Source: Natrinema longum (GTDB taxonomy: Archaea; Halobacteriota; Halobacteria; Halobacteriales; Natrialbaceae). From it: 64,000 nt of DNA. The stretch's first letter is position 1. Each line of letters opens with the position of its first letter. The notes below the pieces were generated by a model. The model was given only the letters and a program-made list of their open reading frames with translations, did not search any database and was not told the origin of the DNA. This document shows positions 16,950 through 24,907 of the stretch, one piece after another. Position numbers and translations under genes: made by a program. The stretch covers positions 1,302,001 to 1,366,000 of the forward strand of contig NZ_CP071463.1 in the NCBI RefSeq assembly GCF_017352095.1. The letters run 5' to 3'.

Positions 16950-17852
16950 ATGCCCCCGCTTCGCAACACCCTCGCGGATCTGGCCGACGAGCGGTTCCGA
17001 ACGGCGGTCCTCCTCGGACTCGCGTCGATTCCGTTCACCGTCGCCCTCTCGTGGGAGTCCGCGCCGATGTCGTTTTCGGGCGAAGCCGTCGTCGTCGCCG
17101 GCTTGCTCGCTGGCCTCCACTACGCCGACCGCTCGGCCGAGGACGGGAACGTCGGTCTGCTCGAGGCCGTTCGATACGGCAAACGACCGTCCGTGAGCCG
17201 CCGGGCTGGCGTGGTCGCCGGCGTCGTCGGCTCCGCGCCGGCGGTCGGCTGGGAAGTCGCTTACACGGCCGAACTCGTGTGGACGCTTTCGGGCTGGCAG
17301 GGAGCGATCGCCGTCGTCGCGCTCCCGATCGTCGTCCCGTTTCTCGTGGCGCTCTTCGGGCTCGGCGGCGGCGTCGGCGCGGCCGTCGGCGACTGGCTGG
17401 TCAGTCAGGCCGATCGGACTCGAGACGGGGCCAGTTCGCGGGCGGCTCCGGACGCGGCGGCCGACGACTCCCGCTGGTGGTGGCTGATCGCCGCGTACGT
17501 CGTCGTCGCGCCGGCGGTGTTACTGTACGTGTTCGGCGTGAGTCCGGACAGTGATGCCGGGCTCTTGGTCGCGGTGCTGTCGCTGTTCGTGCTGGTTCCG
17601 TTCGCCGTCTTCGTCGCCGTCGCACTGTTCAAGGACGCGATCACTCTCCTCGAGGCGGGTCGAGGCTGGATGCCAAACTACTGGGTATACGTCGGCGCGC
17701 CGCTCGGGACCTACGCGGTCGCGTACCTGGCGGCGCGGTTCGTCCAGTCGACGAACCCGTCGGGGGTCGGCGTCTACGCCTTCCTGATCGCGCTCTGGCT
17801 CTCGTCGATCGTCTATCTCGACCACCGCCGTCGGTACGTCAGCGTCTCGTAG
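16950..17852 (+). CDS. Hypothetical membrane protein (DUF5518-like N-terminus)
   Basis: A 300-residue protein with about seven membrane segments. The first ~150 residues resemble haloarchaeal DUF5518-type proteins (hydrophobic pairs around FSGEAVVVAGLLAGLHYA and a Gly-rich GLGGGVGAAVGDWL turn). A ~25-residue Ala/Asp/Arg-rich hydrophilic loop separates it from four more helices that end in a basic tail. The function is unknown. A TATA-like TACTTTGAA lies about 36 nt upstream, leaving a short leader. It may be cotranscribed with the preceding membrane protein, though the gap is 93 bp. Confidence 0.75.
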   Translation: MPPLRNTLADLADERFRTAVLLGLASIPFTVALSWESAPMSFSGEAVVVAGLLAGLHYADRSAEDGNVGLLEAVRYGKRPSVSRRAGVVAGVVGSAPAVGWEVAYTAELVWTLSGWQGAIAVVALPIVVPFLVALFGLGGGVGAAVGDWLVSQADRTRDGASSRAAPDAAADDSRWWWLIAAYVVVAPAVLLYVFGVSPDSDAGLLVAVLSLFVLVPFAVFVAVALFKDAITLLEAGRGWMPNYWVYVGAPLGTYAVAYLAARFVQSTNPSGVGVYAFLIALWLSSIVYLDHRRRYVSVS

Positions 17853-17890
17853 TCGGTGTCTCCTCGGGATGCCAATCGTCTCGCCGCCAG

Positions 17891-18730
17891 TCAGTCGGCC
17901 GAAATCTCGCAGGTTCCCTCGTAGGCCACGTCCGAGACGGACTCGATCTCGGGGTCGTCGCCACAGACCGGACACGCCGGGTTCGGCTGGACCGGCACTT
18001 CCTCGAAACTCATGCCCATCGCGTCGTACAGCAGGAGGCGACCCTCGAGGAGGTCGCCCTTCCCGAGCAAGTACTTGACGACCTCCGTGGCCTGGATACA
18101 GCCGACGGTGCCGGGGAGGACGCCGAGGACGCCCGTCGTGGCACAGTCGGGGACGGTGCCGGGTTCGGGGGCCTCGGGGAAGAGACACCGATAACACGGG
18201 GGCGAGTCGTCGCGACTGCCGCGGTCGTTCGTAAACGACGTGATCTGTCCTTCGAAGCGGTAGATCGCGCCGTGGAACAGCGGCGTCTCGGTGAGGACGC
18301 AGTGGTCGTTGAGCAGGTAGCGGGTCGCGAAGTTGTCGCTGGCGTCCAGGACGACGTCGTACTCCGCGACGAGGTCGGCGACCGTGTCGGCCGTAACGCG
18401 GACCTCGTGGGTCTCGACGTCGATGTCGGGATTCAGTGCCGTCACGTAGTCGGCGGCGCTCTCGACTTTCGGTCGCCCGACGTCGGCGTCGCCGTGGACG
18501 ATCTGTCGTTGCAGGTTCGAGCGCTCGACGACGTCGTCGTCGACGATCCCCAGCCGGCCGACCCCGGCGGCGGCGAGATACTGGATCGCCGGCGAGCCGA
18601 GGCCGCCCGCGCCGACGACCAGAACGGAACTCTCGAGCAGCCGCTGTTGGCCCTCGGGACCGATCTCGTCCATGATGACGTGTCTCGAGTAGCGATCGAG
18701 TTGCGTTGCGTCGAGGCGCAGGTCGCTCAT
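17891..18730 (-). CDS. ubaA: E1-like SAMP-activating enzyme UbaA (ThiF/MoeB family)
   Basis: A 279-residue E1-like adenylyltransferase. In Haloferax volcanii UbaA activates the ubiquitin-like SAMPs for protein conjugation and for sulfur transfer in tRNA thiolation and molybdopterin synthesis. Visible are the ATP-binding GAGGLGSPA (residues ~41-49), the DDDVVERSNLQRQ segment, DASDNFATR, zinc ligands CYRC and CPVC, and the catalytic cysteine Cys196 in VPDCATTGVLG. There is no rhodanese domain. A TATA-like CTTTTCTCG centred near 18757 supports a leaderless ATG start. The neighbours are unrelated. Confidence 0.92.
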   Translation of the reverse strand: MSDLRLDATQLDRYSRHVIMDEIGPEGQQRLLESSVLVVGAGGLGSPAIQYLAAAGVGRLGIVDDDVVERSNLQRQIVHGDADVGRPKVESAADYVTALNPDIDVETHEVRVTADTVADLVAEYDVVLDASDNFATRYLLNDHCVLTETPLFHGAIYRFEGQITSFTNDRGSRDDSPPCYRCLFPEAPEPGTVPDCATTGVLGVLPGTVGCIQATEVVKYLLGKGDLLEGRLLLYDAMGMSFEEVPVQPNPACPVCGDDPEIESVSDVAYEGTCEISAD

Positions 18731-18952
18731 ACGGAGGCGTTGGGTCGAGAGCGAGAAAAGTTCGCGGGTCGGGGTCGTCTCCGCGAGCGAGCGCTGGCTC
18801 GAACTCGTGGGGTGTGCTGTGGCGCTCGCTGTCGATCGATGGCACCGTGGGTATTCCCTGCCGTAGGCGGGGCAACGACGTGTGGTCTCGCGGAGGTGGC
18901 AGCATCTTCAGCGACCCAACGATTTAATAATGTGGTGTGCCTTCACACACCT

Positions 18953-19138
18953 ATGGCAACCTCACCCACTGATGCCGGTGACGACGTCATCGATCAATTC
19001 CTGTCCGATCGCGGTCACTCGGTCGAACGAGTAGGGTGGGAGCAGGAGTATAACAAGAAGCAGTGCCCCGAATGTGGCGGCCTCCACGATACGTCCGCCA
19101 GTTCCTGTACCGTCTGTGGGTGGCAGCCAGCGCCGTAA
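18953..19138 (+). CDS. Small zinc-finger protein (HVO_0416-like)
   Basis: A 61-residue protein with two CxxC knuckles (CPECGG and CTVCGW) in the C-terminal half and an N-terminal helix containing FLSDRGHSVERVGWEQEYNK. Its composition and size match the haloarchaeal one- or two-CPxCG mini-proteins, several of which are regulators in Haloferax; resemblance to the HVO_0416 group is from memory and unverified. TATA-like GATTTAATAA at 18921-18930 lies 26 nt upstream of the ATG, an excellent leaderless promoter. A longer frame exists upstream but has no promoter logic. Confidence 0.85.
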   Translation: MATSPTDAGDDVIDQFLSDRGHSVERVGWEQEYNKKQCPECGGLHDTSASSCTVCGWQPAP

Positions 19139-19252
19139 CCCTCCAGTAGCGACGAGCGACAGCGGTCGCTTCGTAATCCATCCCGTATTTTTATCACTGA
19201 TAATTCGACAGGATTATAACGTGTTGTCGATCACTTCGCAGTGGGAATAACA

Positions 19253-19411
19253 ATGCCGGAATGCCAGAACTGCGGCGCGTTCGTCACCGAGACGTACGCC
19301 CGCGTCTTCACCCCCCGCGGTGTCGACGACCCCCGCGTGTGTCCGGACTGTCAGGACAAGATCCGCGACGGTGCCGACGTCCGAGAGGCCCGCTCTCCCC
19401 GCGATCCCTGA
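19253..19411 (+). CDS. DUF7563-type small zinc protein
   Basis: A 52-residue protein with paired CxxC motifs (CQNCGAF and CPDCQDK) around a short beta segment TYARVFTPRGVDDPRV. It belongs to the conserved haloarchaeal mini zinc-ribbon family starting MPxCQNCG. TATA-like GGATTATAAC is centred near 19215; ATG 19253 then carries a ~12-nt leader, while an in-frame GTG at 19241 would be exactly leaderless and add four residues. Conservation favours the ATG. Confidence 0.82.
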   Translation: MPECQNCGAFVTETYARVFTPRGVDDPRVCPDCQDKIRDGADVREARSPRDP

Positions 19412-19474
19412 GCGTCAGTTCCTGTCGAAGAAAACCCACGTCACTTATAGGTATCGCGCTCCTGTACAGCTACA

Positions 19475-21349
19475 ATGACTACGACGGACACGACGGTCAC
19501 CCGCCTGTTCGGTGGTCCGGGAAGCGGCAAGACGACTGCCCTTCTCGACCACGTCGAGGACATTCTCGAGCAGGAGGGCGTTACGTTCCGGGATATTCTC
19601 GTCGTCTCGTATACGCGAGCGGCAGCACAGGAGGTTCGGGAGCGTCTCGCAGACCGGCTCGACGAGAGCCCGCGTGCGCTGCAGGGAAACGTCTGTACGA
19701 TGCACGCCAAGGCCTACGAGCTGCTCGATCTCTCTCGGAGCGACGTTATCGGCGAGTCGGACAAAGAGGAGTTCTGCGAGGAGTACGGTATCGAGTACGA
19801 GGACGAGTATTCGGGTGCCGGCCGCCGAACCGCTCGATCGACGACGATCGGCAACAAGGTCATCGCGACGAGCCAGTGGCTCCAGCGGACCAGCCGTGAG
19901 GTAACCGACTGGTACGACGTCCCCTTCCAGTGGGACGAAGAGGAAGTTCGTCTCCCACCCGAGATCGACCCCAACGCCCAGGAGGGCAACAAGTACACCC
20001 CGACCTGGCCCAGCGACGACGACCGAATCGACGTTCCCGAGACGATCCGGGCCTGGCGGTCCTACAAGGGCGAACACGGCAAGATCGGCTTCGCCGACAT
20101 GCTCGAGCGGGTCAAACAGCGGTCCTTGCTGCCGAGCGTCGACTACCTGGTGATCGACGAGTTTCAGGATATCACCACGCTGCAGTACGACGTCTACGAG
20201 GAGTGGAAACCCCACATGGAGCAGGTCCTGATCGCCGGCGACGACGACCAGGTCGTCTACTCCTGGCAGGGTGCCGACCCCGCATTGCTCCTCGAGGAGG
20301 AGGTCGACGAGGACGTCATCCTTCCCAACTCCTATCGGCTGCCCTCGAACGTGCTCAACGCGGTCAACAAGGAGATCCGTCACATCGATCACCGCCAGGA
20401 CAAGGACCTCAAGCCCCGTACCGAAGGCGGTGCCGTCGAGGCGCGCACGAACGGCTCGATGCTCGACGTCGTCCGGATGGTTCGGCGCACGCTCGTCGAG
20501 GGCGATGGCACGATCATGGTACTGTTCCGGGCCCGCTACCAGATGTTCCAGTTCATCGACGAGTTCATCACCGAGGGCGTCCCCTTCACCTCGCTGACCG
20601 ACCAGCGGATGTGGACCGACCGACTCACCCAGTACGTCCGCGCCGTCGAGGCGATCGACGCGGGTGAGGACGTCACCGGCCTGCAGGCCCGTCGACTCGC
20701 CGACATGCTCCAGGAGTCGGCGTTTGGCACCAACGATCGCGACGCCCTCTTCGACGAGATCGACGAGCGCCAGGAGGAGGCCGGTATCGACGACTTGGAG
20801 CAACTCATGATCCCCAGCGAGGTCATCGTCGACCACGCGCCGTTCATGCCCGATCCCGCCTCGGCAGCCGACATGCTCCGGAAGGTCACAAACTTCCAGA
20901 AGAAGAGCGTCCGCTCGTACTTCGGGATCGGCGAGTACACGGGAATGGACACCGATCGCGTCCGCGTCGGCACGATCCACTCCGCGAAGGGCCGCGAGGC
21001 GGACCACGTGTTCGTCGGCACCGATCTCACCGAAAAGGTCGTCGAACAGATGGTCGCCACCGTCGACGATCCCGAGGCGATCCCCGGTTGCGAGGAGTTC
21101 ACCAAGACCACCTCGCCCGTGCCCGTGCTGACGGACAACGAACGCCGCGTCTTCTACGTCGGCATGTCCCGCGCCCGCGAACGGCTCGTCTTGCTCGAGA
21201 ACCTCGTCGACGGCGCACCGACGCTCCCAATCGACGTCCTATTGCAGAATCGGCTCACCGACTCGACGCTCGAGGAACTGATCGAGCAGGCCCAGGAACC
21301 CATCGAGACGGACGCGGACGAGCTCGAGGCGGAAGCCGAAGCGCCGTGA
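19475..21349 (+). CDS. UvrD/Rep-type superfamily 1 DNA helicase
   Basis: A 624-residue ATP-dependent 3'-5' helicase-like protein. Walker A is GGPGSGKTT (residues ~13-21), motif Ia is SYTRAAAQE, Walker B is DEFQD (~228), motif III is AGDDDQVVYSWQGA, motif V is VGTIHSAKGREADHVFV and motif VI VFYVGMSRARERL. There is no nuclease or DNA-glycosylase domain, and the region between motifs I and II is shortened compared with bacterial UvrD (~720 residues). The expected role is DNA repair or replication restart. The stop overlaps the next start by GTGA, so it is translationally coupled to an M24-fold protein. Confidence 0.92.
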   Translation: MTTTDTTVTRLFGGPGSGKTTALLDHVEDILEQEGVTFRDILVVSYTRAAAQEVRERLADRLDESPRALQGNVCTMHAKAYELLDLSRSDVIGESDKEEFCEEYGIEYEDEYSGAGRRTARSTTIGNKVIATSQWLQRTSREVTDWYDVPFQWDEEEVRLPPEIDPNAQEGNKYTPTWPSDDDRIDVPETIRAWRSYKGEHGKIGFADMLERVKQRSLLPSVDYLVIDEFQDITTLQYDVYEEWKPHMEQVLIAGDDDQVVYSWQGADPALLLEEEVDEDVILPNSYRLPSNVLNAVNKEIRHIDHRQDKDLKPRTEGGAVEARTNGSMLDVVRMVRRTLVEGDGTIMVLFRARYQMFQFIDEFITEGVPFTSLTDQRMWTDRLTQYVRAVEAIDAGEDVTGLQARRLADMLQESAFGTNDRDALFDEIDERQEEAGIDDLEQLMIPSEVIVDHAPFMPDPASAADMLRKVTNFQKKSVRSYFGIGEYTGMDTDRVRVGTIHSAKGREADHVFVGTDLTEKVVEQMVATVDDPEAIPGCEEFTKTTSPVPVLTDNERRVFYVGMSRARERLVLLENLVDGAPTLPIDVLLQNRLTDSTLEELIEQAQEPIETDADELEAEAEAP

Positions 21350-22515
21350 CCGGTCGGACCGACCGCGACGCCACGGCTGGCGGCCGGGTCGGTGATCGCC
21401 CCGGCGTCGCCCGCCAGCGCCGCGACCACGCAGCCGACGTCTTCTCGAGGGTACTGGCGGACCGCGACGCCACGGCCGTCGTCCACGTCGGCACTGCTCG
21501 CGATCCGGGACTTCGATACGCCTGCCCGACGCCTCCGACCGACCGCACCGCGATCGCGTACGTCGGTGCCGACGACGAGTGGCTCGTCCGGTCGGCGGGC
21601 GACGACGCGAGCGGTCACCCCGCCCGGCGACTCGCGACGGCGCTCGCGGATCGCGGACTCGAGGGGACGGTACTGACGCCACCGCGAGTGCCCCACGACG
21701 CCGCACTCTATCTCGAGGGGGCGGGCGTCGAACTGGCGTCGACGGACGCCCTCGAGCGGGCGCGAGCGACGAAGACGGACGGCGAGCGGGCGGCGATCGC
21801 GGCCGCCCAGCGAGCGGCCGCCGCCGGGATCCGGCGAGCGGCGTCGCTACTGGCGGATACGACGGTCGTCGACGGGCTGCTCGCAGTTGGCGGTGGTCCG
21901 AGTACCGACGCCGAACCGGTGACGCCCACCCGGTTACGGACCGCCATCGACGAGGCGATCGTGCGCGCGGGTGCGTTTCCGGTCGGAAACACGGCCGTCA
22001 ATCCCGACTCGAGGGGACGGTCCGATCCCGAGGAGGAACCGCTCCGACCGGGCGAGCCGATCGTTCTCGAGGCTGCGCCGCGCGGACCGACCGGCTACTA
22101 CGGCGGGTTGGTTCGGACGCTCGTCGTCGACGGCGACGGCGGCCGCGAGCGGCGGGTCCACGTCGGCGTCACGCAGTCGTTTCGCTCCGCGCGATCGATG
22201 CTGACCGCCGGACCGGAATCGGTGACCGCCGTCGCAGCCGACCTCGAGGCGGAGGTGCGCTCGTTCGGGTTCGGCGAGGACGACGCGATCGAAACGCGGG
22301 TCTCCGGTGTCGGGCTCGAGCCCCGCGAACGACCGATCGACGGCGGTGACGACGTCGGGCCAGGGAGCGTGGTTCGACTCGACGTAGCCGGACAGGTCGG
22401 TGCGGAGAGTCGGGTCCGGATCGCCGACGTGCTCGCGGTCCACGGCGAGGGCGAGCGCCCCGACTGGCTCGCCGCGCCATCGCAATCGCTCGAGCCGACG
22501 GCGCTCCTCGAGTGA
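21346..22515 (+). CDS. M24 (aminopeptidase P-fold) protein with degenerate metal site
   Basis: A 389-residue pita-bread-fold protein. The N-terminal ~120 residues resemble the creatinase/prolidase N domain (RDPGLRYACP), and the rest resembles the M24 catalytic domain (ERARATKTDGERAAIAAA onwards). Where active enzymes have the two metal Asp residues in a D-x-G...GYxxDxTRT pattern, this one reads VLEAAPRGPTGYYGGLVRTL, with Glu and Gly, and the later His/Glu ligands are not evident. It is therefore likely inactive or repurposed. The GTG start at 21346 overlaps the helicase stop. Confidence 0.82.
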   Translation: MTGRTDRDATAGGRVGDRPGVARQRRDHAADVFSRVLADRDATAVVHVGTARDPGLRYACPTPPTDRTAIAYVGADDEWLVRSAGDDASGHPARRLATALADRGLEGTVLTPPRVPHDAALYLEGAGVELASTDALERARATKTDGERAAIAAAQRAAAAGIRRAASLLADTTVVDGLLAVGGGPSTDAEPVTPTRLRTAIDEAIVRAGAFPVGNTAVNPDSRGRSDPEEEPLRPGEPIVLEAAPRGPTGYYGGLVRTLVVDGDGGRERRVHVGVTQSFRSARSMLTAGPESVTAVAADLEAEVRSFGFGEDDAIETRVSGVGLEPRERPIDGGDDVGPGSVVRLDVAGQVGAESRVRIADVLAVHGEGERPDWLAAPSQSLEPTALLE

Positions 22516-22663
22516 CCGTCGCCGCGGGTTGAGGGGCGTGGAGTTTCGATCGTTGGACGATACTGTCAGCAAGACTGCCGGATACAGCGTCTCCAACTGC
22601 GTCGTTCGGGTAGTGAGTGCCACTTGAGAAGGCGATAGCGCTCGGCGAGCGATCGACCCGTCG

Positions 22664-22918
22664 CTACCGTTCGTCGTCGGGTTCGGTGTCGGGCTCTTTG
22701 GTGACCGTTCCGACGACTCGTTTGACCAGCAGTTCGGGAATATCGGTGGGCATCGTCAGCCAGTGTTGGACGGCCACGAGGCCGATCGCGAGTCCCAGAA
22801 GTGCCACGCCGACGGCCGTTTGGTCCCGGACGAGCAGGAGTTCGAGCCCGGCGATCGCGGCGGGAAGCGCGAGGACGAGCGTTCCCGCGAGTTTGATCGT
22901 GTCGATAATGCCGGTCAT
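22664..22918 (-). CDS. Small two-helix membrane protein (DUF7533-like)
   Basis: An 84-residue protein starting MTGIIDTIKLAGTLVLALP, with two hydrophobic segments (about residues 10-30 and 38-58) and an acidic C-terminus EPDTEPDDER. It resembles a conserved haloarchaeal family of unknown role. ATG 22918 is preferred over 22939, because GTTTTTAGC near 22942-22950 lies 27 nt upstream of it. Confidence 0.75.
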   Translation of the reverse strand: MTGIIDTIKLAGTLVLALPAAIAGLELLLVRDQTAVGVALLGLAIGLVAVQHWLTMPTDIPELLVKRVVGTVTKEPDTEPDDER

Positions 22919-23197
22919 TGGCTCCAGATAGCGGGCCACCGGCTAAAAACACGGCGACGTGTGCGATCGCCGGGCCGTCCGATCGATACCCGACAGTCGG
23001 AGTCCACGGTTCCTCGAGCGCCCGTTCGGTCACAGCGACCCACGATCCGAGGCGCTTCGACCGGGACTCGCGACGCTAGCGGCTCGGATCGTGCACACGG
23101 CTTCGTCGCCGTCCCGTGCTCGGTCACCGAGACACGTCGGCGGAGAGTCGCCACTGCGTGTCGGAAATCGTGGAGAAGCGACGGAGCCACCGGACGG

Positions 23198-24277
23198 TTA
23201 GTCGTCGGCGGGAACCGCTCGCGTGTCCGCCCGCTCGGAAGCCATAGCGAGCACGTCGTCGAAGAAGTCGAGGGTGTCTTCGGGGCCGGGGTTCGCTTCG
23301 GGGTGGTACTGTCGGGTGAGCACGTCGTACTCGATGCCGTCGATCCCTTCGGGCGTGTCGTCGTTGACGTTGATCTGGGTGATCTCGAGGTGCTCGCCGG
23401 GGTCGGCGACGGTGTAGCCGTGGTTCTGGGTGGTCATGACGACCTGCCCCGACTCGAGGTCGAGGACCGGCTGGTTGACGCCGCGGTGACCGAAGGTCAT
23501 CTTCTCGGTCGAGCCACCGAGCGCCTCGGCGACGATCTGCTGGCCGAGACAGATGCCGGCGACGGGCGTGTCTTCGACGAATTCCTCGACGAGCGTGATG
23601 GCACCTTCGAAGTTGACCGGGTCGCCGGGACCGTTCGAGATGAACAGGAGATCGGGGTCGACGGCCTCGACGTCGGCGACGTCGGCGTCGTAGGGGAACA
23701 CGTGGACGGTCGCGTTACGCTCGAGCAGGGAGCTGATGATCGAGCCCTTCGCGCCGCAGTCGATCAGGGCGACCGTCTCGCCGTCGTTGTCCGGGCCGTG
23801 GACGACTGGCTCGTCGACGCTGACCTGGGCACCGATGTCGGTGTGATCGCTCATGGCCTTGCACTGCTCGAGTTCAGCCAGGGCGTCCTCCTCGGTGACG
23901 TCCTCGCCGACGGCGATGCCACACTTCATCGCACCGCCGTCGCGGATGTCGGTGACGATCTCGCGCGTGTCGAGGTGGTCGACGGCCGGGACCCCCTCGC
24001 TTGCGAGCCAGTCAACGACGTCTTCGGTGAGTTCCTTCGCGACGACGCCACGCGGGTGGACGCGGCCGTCCTCGAACCGCTCCTCGCGGACGCCGTAGTT
24101 ACCGATCAGGGGATACGAGAAGGTCAGGATCTGTTCCTCGTAAGAGGGATCAGTCAGGCTCTCTTCGTAGCCCGTATACGCTGTTGTAAACACGATTTCG
24201 CCGCGAGCCGTTCCTGCCGCGCGACCACGCCCCTCGAGTACGTGACCGCCTTCCAGTGCGACGTAGGCTTCCGTCAT
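23198..24277 (-). CDS. carA: Carbamoyl-phosphate synthase small (glutaminase) subunit
   Basis: A 359-residue CarA, supplying ammonia from glutamine to CarB for pyrimidine and arginine synthesis. The N-terminal domain shows TTAYTGYEESLTDPSY and SYPLIGNYG; the class I glutamine amidotransferase domain has the nucleophile Cys243 in GICLGQQ, with His in RQYHPEA. carB is not in the window. A TATA-like CTTATGAT (about 24302-24309) sits 27 nt upstream. A palindrome at 24329-24343 lies between this gene and a divergent Lrp regulator, which suggests control by that regulator. Confidence 0.96.
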   Translation of the reverse strand: MTEAYVALEGGHVLEGRGRAAGTARGEIVFTTAYTGYEESLTDPSYEEQILTFSYPLIGNYGVREERFEDGRVHPRGVVAKELTEDVVDWLASEGVPAVDHLDTREIVTDIRDGGAMKCGIAVGEDVTEEDALAELEQCKAMSDHTDIGAQVSVDEPVVHGPDNDGETVALIDCGAKGSIISSLLERNATVHVFPYDADVADVEAVDPDLLFISNGPGDPVNFEGAITLVEEFVEDTPVAGICLGQQIVAEALGGSTEKMTFGHRGVNQPVLDLESGQVVMTTQNHGYTVADPGEHLEITQINVNDDTPEGIDGIEYDVLTRQYHPEANPGPEDTLDFFDDVLAMASERADTRAVPADD

Positions 24278-24328
24278 TACGATCTACGTATCGGATGGAC
24301 CATCATAAGTGTTGTCTTCGAAGCTCAG

Positions 24329-24343
24329 TTACGATTTTCGTAA
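24329..24343. promoter_or_regulatory. Palindromic candidate Lrp operator
   Basis: TTACGATTTTCGTAA is a perfect 6-bp inverted repeat (TTACGA/TCGTAA) with a 3-bp AT spacer. It lies 52 bp upstream of the carA start and 37 bp upstream of the lrp ATG, close to where both promoters would assemble. Lrp/AsnC sites in archaea are typically short palindromes with AT centres. Confidence 0.55.
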
Positions 24344-24379
24344 TCGGTAAATGCGAGTTCGACGTAGGTACGCATCTCC

Positions 24380-24793
24380 ATGGACGACCTGGACCGACAG
24401 ATCCTCGATATTCTCCGGCGAGACGCCCGCACGCCGTACACCGAGATCGCCGACGAGGTCGGCACGAGCGAGGGGACCGTCCGCAACCGCGTCGAGCGCA
24501 TGATGGACGACGACGTGATCGAGCGCTTTACGATCTCGACCCGGACGGGCAACGTCCAGGCGATGATCGAACTCAGCGTCGCGGTCGACGTCGATACCAA
24601 GGCCGTCTCAGAGCGGATCGCCGAGTGGGACGAGGTCGACTTCGTCTGGATGGTCTCGGGCGAACAGGACGTCGTCCTCGTGGTCGACGCCGCGGACACG
24701 CGCGGGGTCAACGATCTGATCACCAAGGCCCGCGATCAGGAGGAGGTCGTGAGTACGAAAACGCGGTTGATTCTGGACGAGGAACTCGGCTGA
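24380..24793 (+). CDS. Lrp/AsnC family transcriptional regulator
   Basis: A 137-residue regulator with an N-terminal winged HTH (LDRQILDILRRDARTPYTEI, recognition helix EGTVRNRVERM) and a C-terminal RAM domain (residues ~65-135) that normally binds amino acids and mediates oligomerisation. It is transcribed divergently from carA across 102 bp containing a palindrome, suggesting regulation of carA and itself in response to an amino acid such as glutamine or arginine; this is inference. Confidence 0.92.
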   Translation: MDDLDRQILDILRRDARTPYTEIADEVGTSEGTVRNRVERMMDDDVIERFTISTRTGNVQAMIELSVAVDVDTKAVSERIAEWDEVDFVWMVSGEQDVVLVVDAADTRGVNDLITKARDQEEVVSTKTRLILDEELG

Positions 24794-24907
24794 ATCCGCC
24801 GCTCGCTCCGACCCGAACCGAAACGACGGCGACTCGAGTCGCGACGGCGTTCCCAGTCGGTGAAAGTACCGTTCGCTTTTTTCACCGGTGGGTGACATTC
24901 CGTTCTA

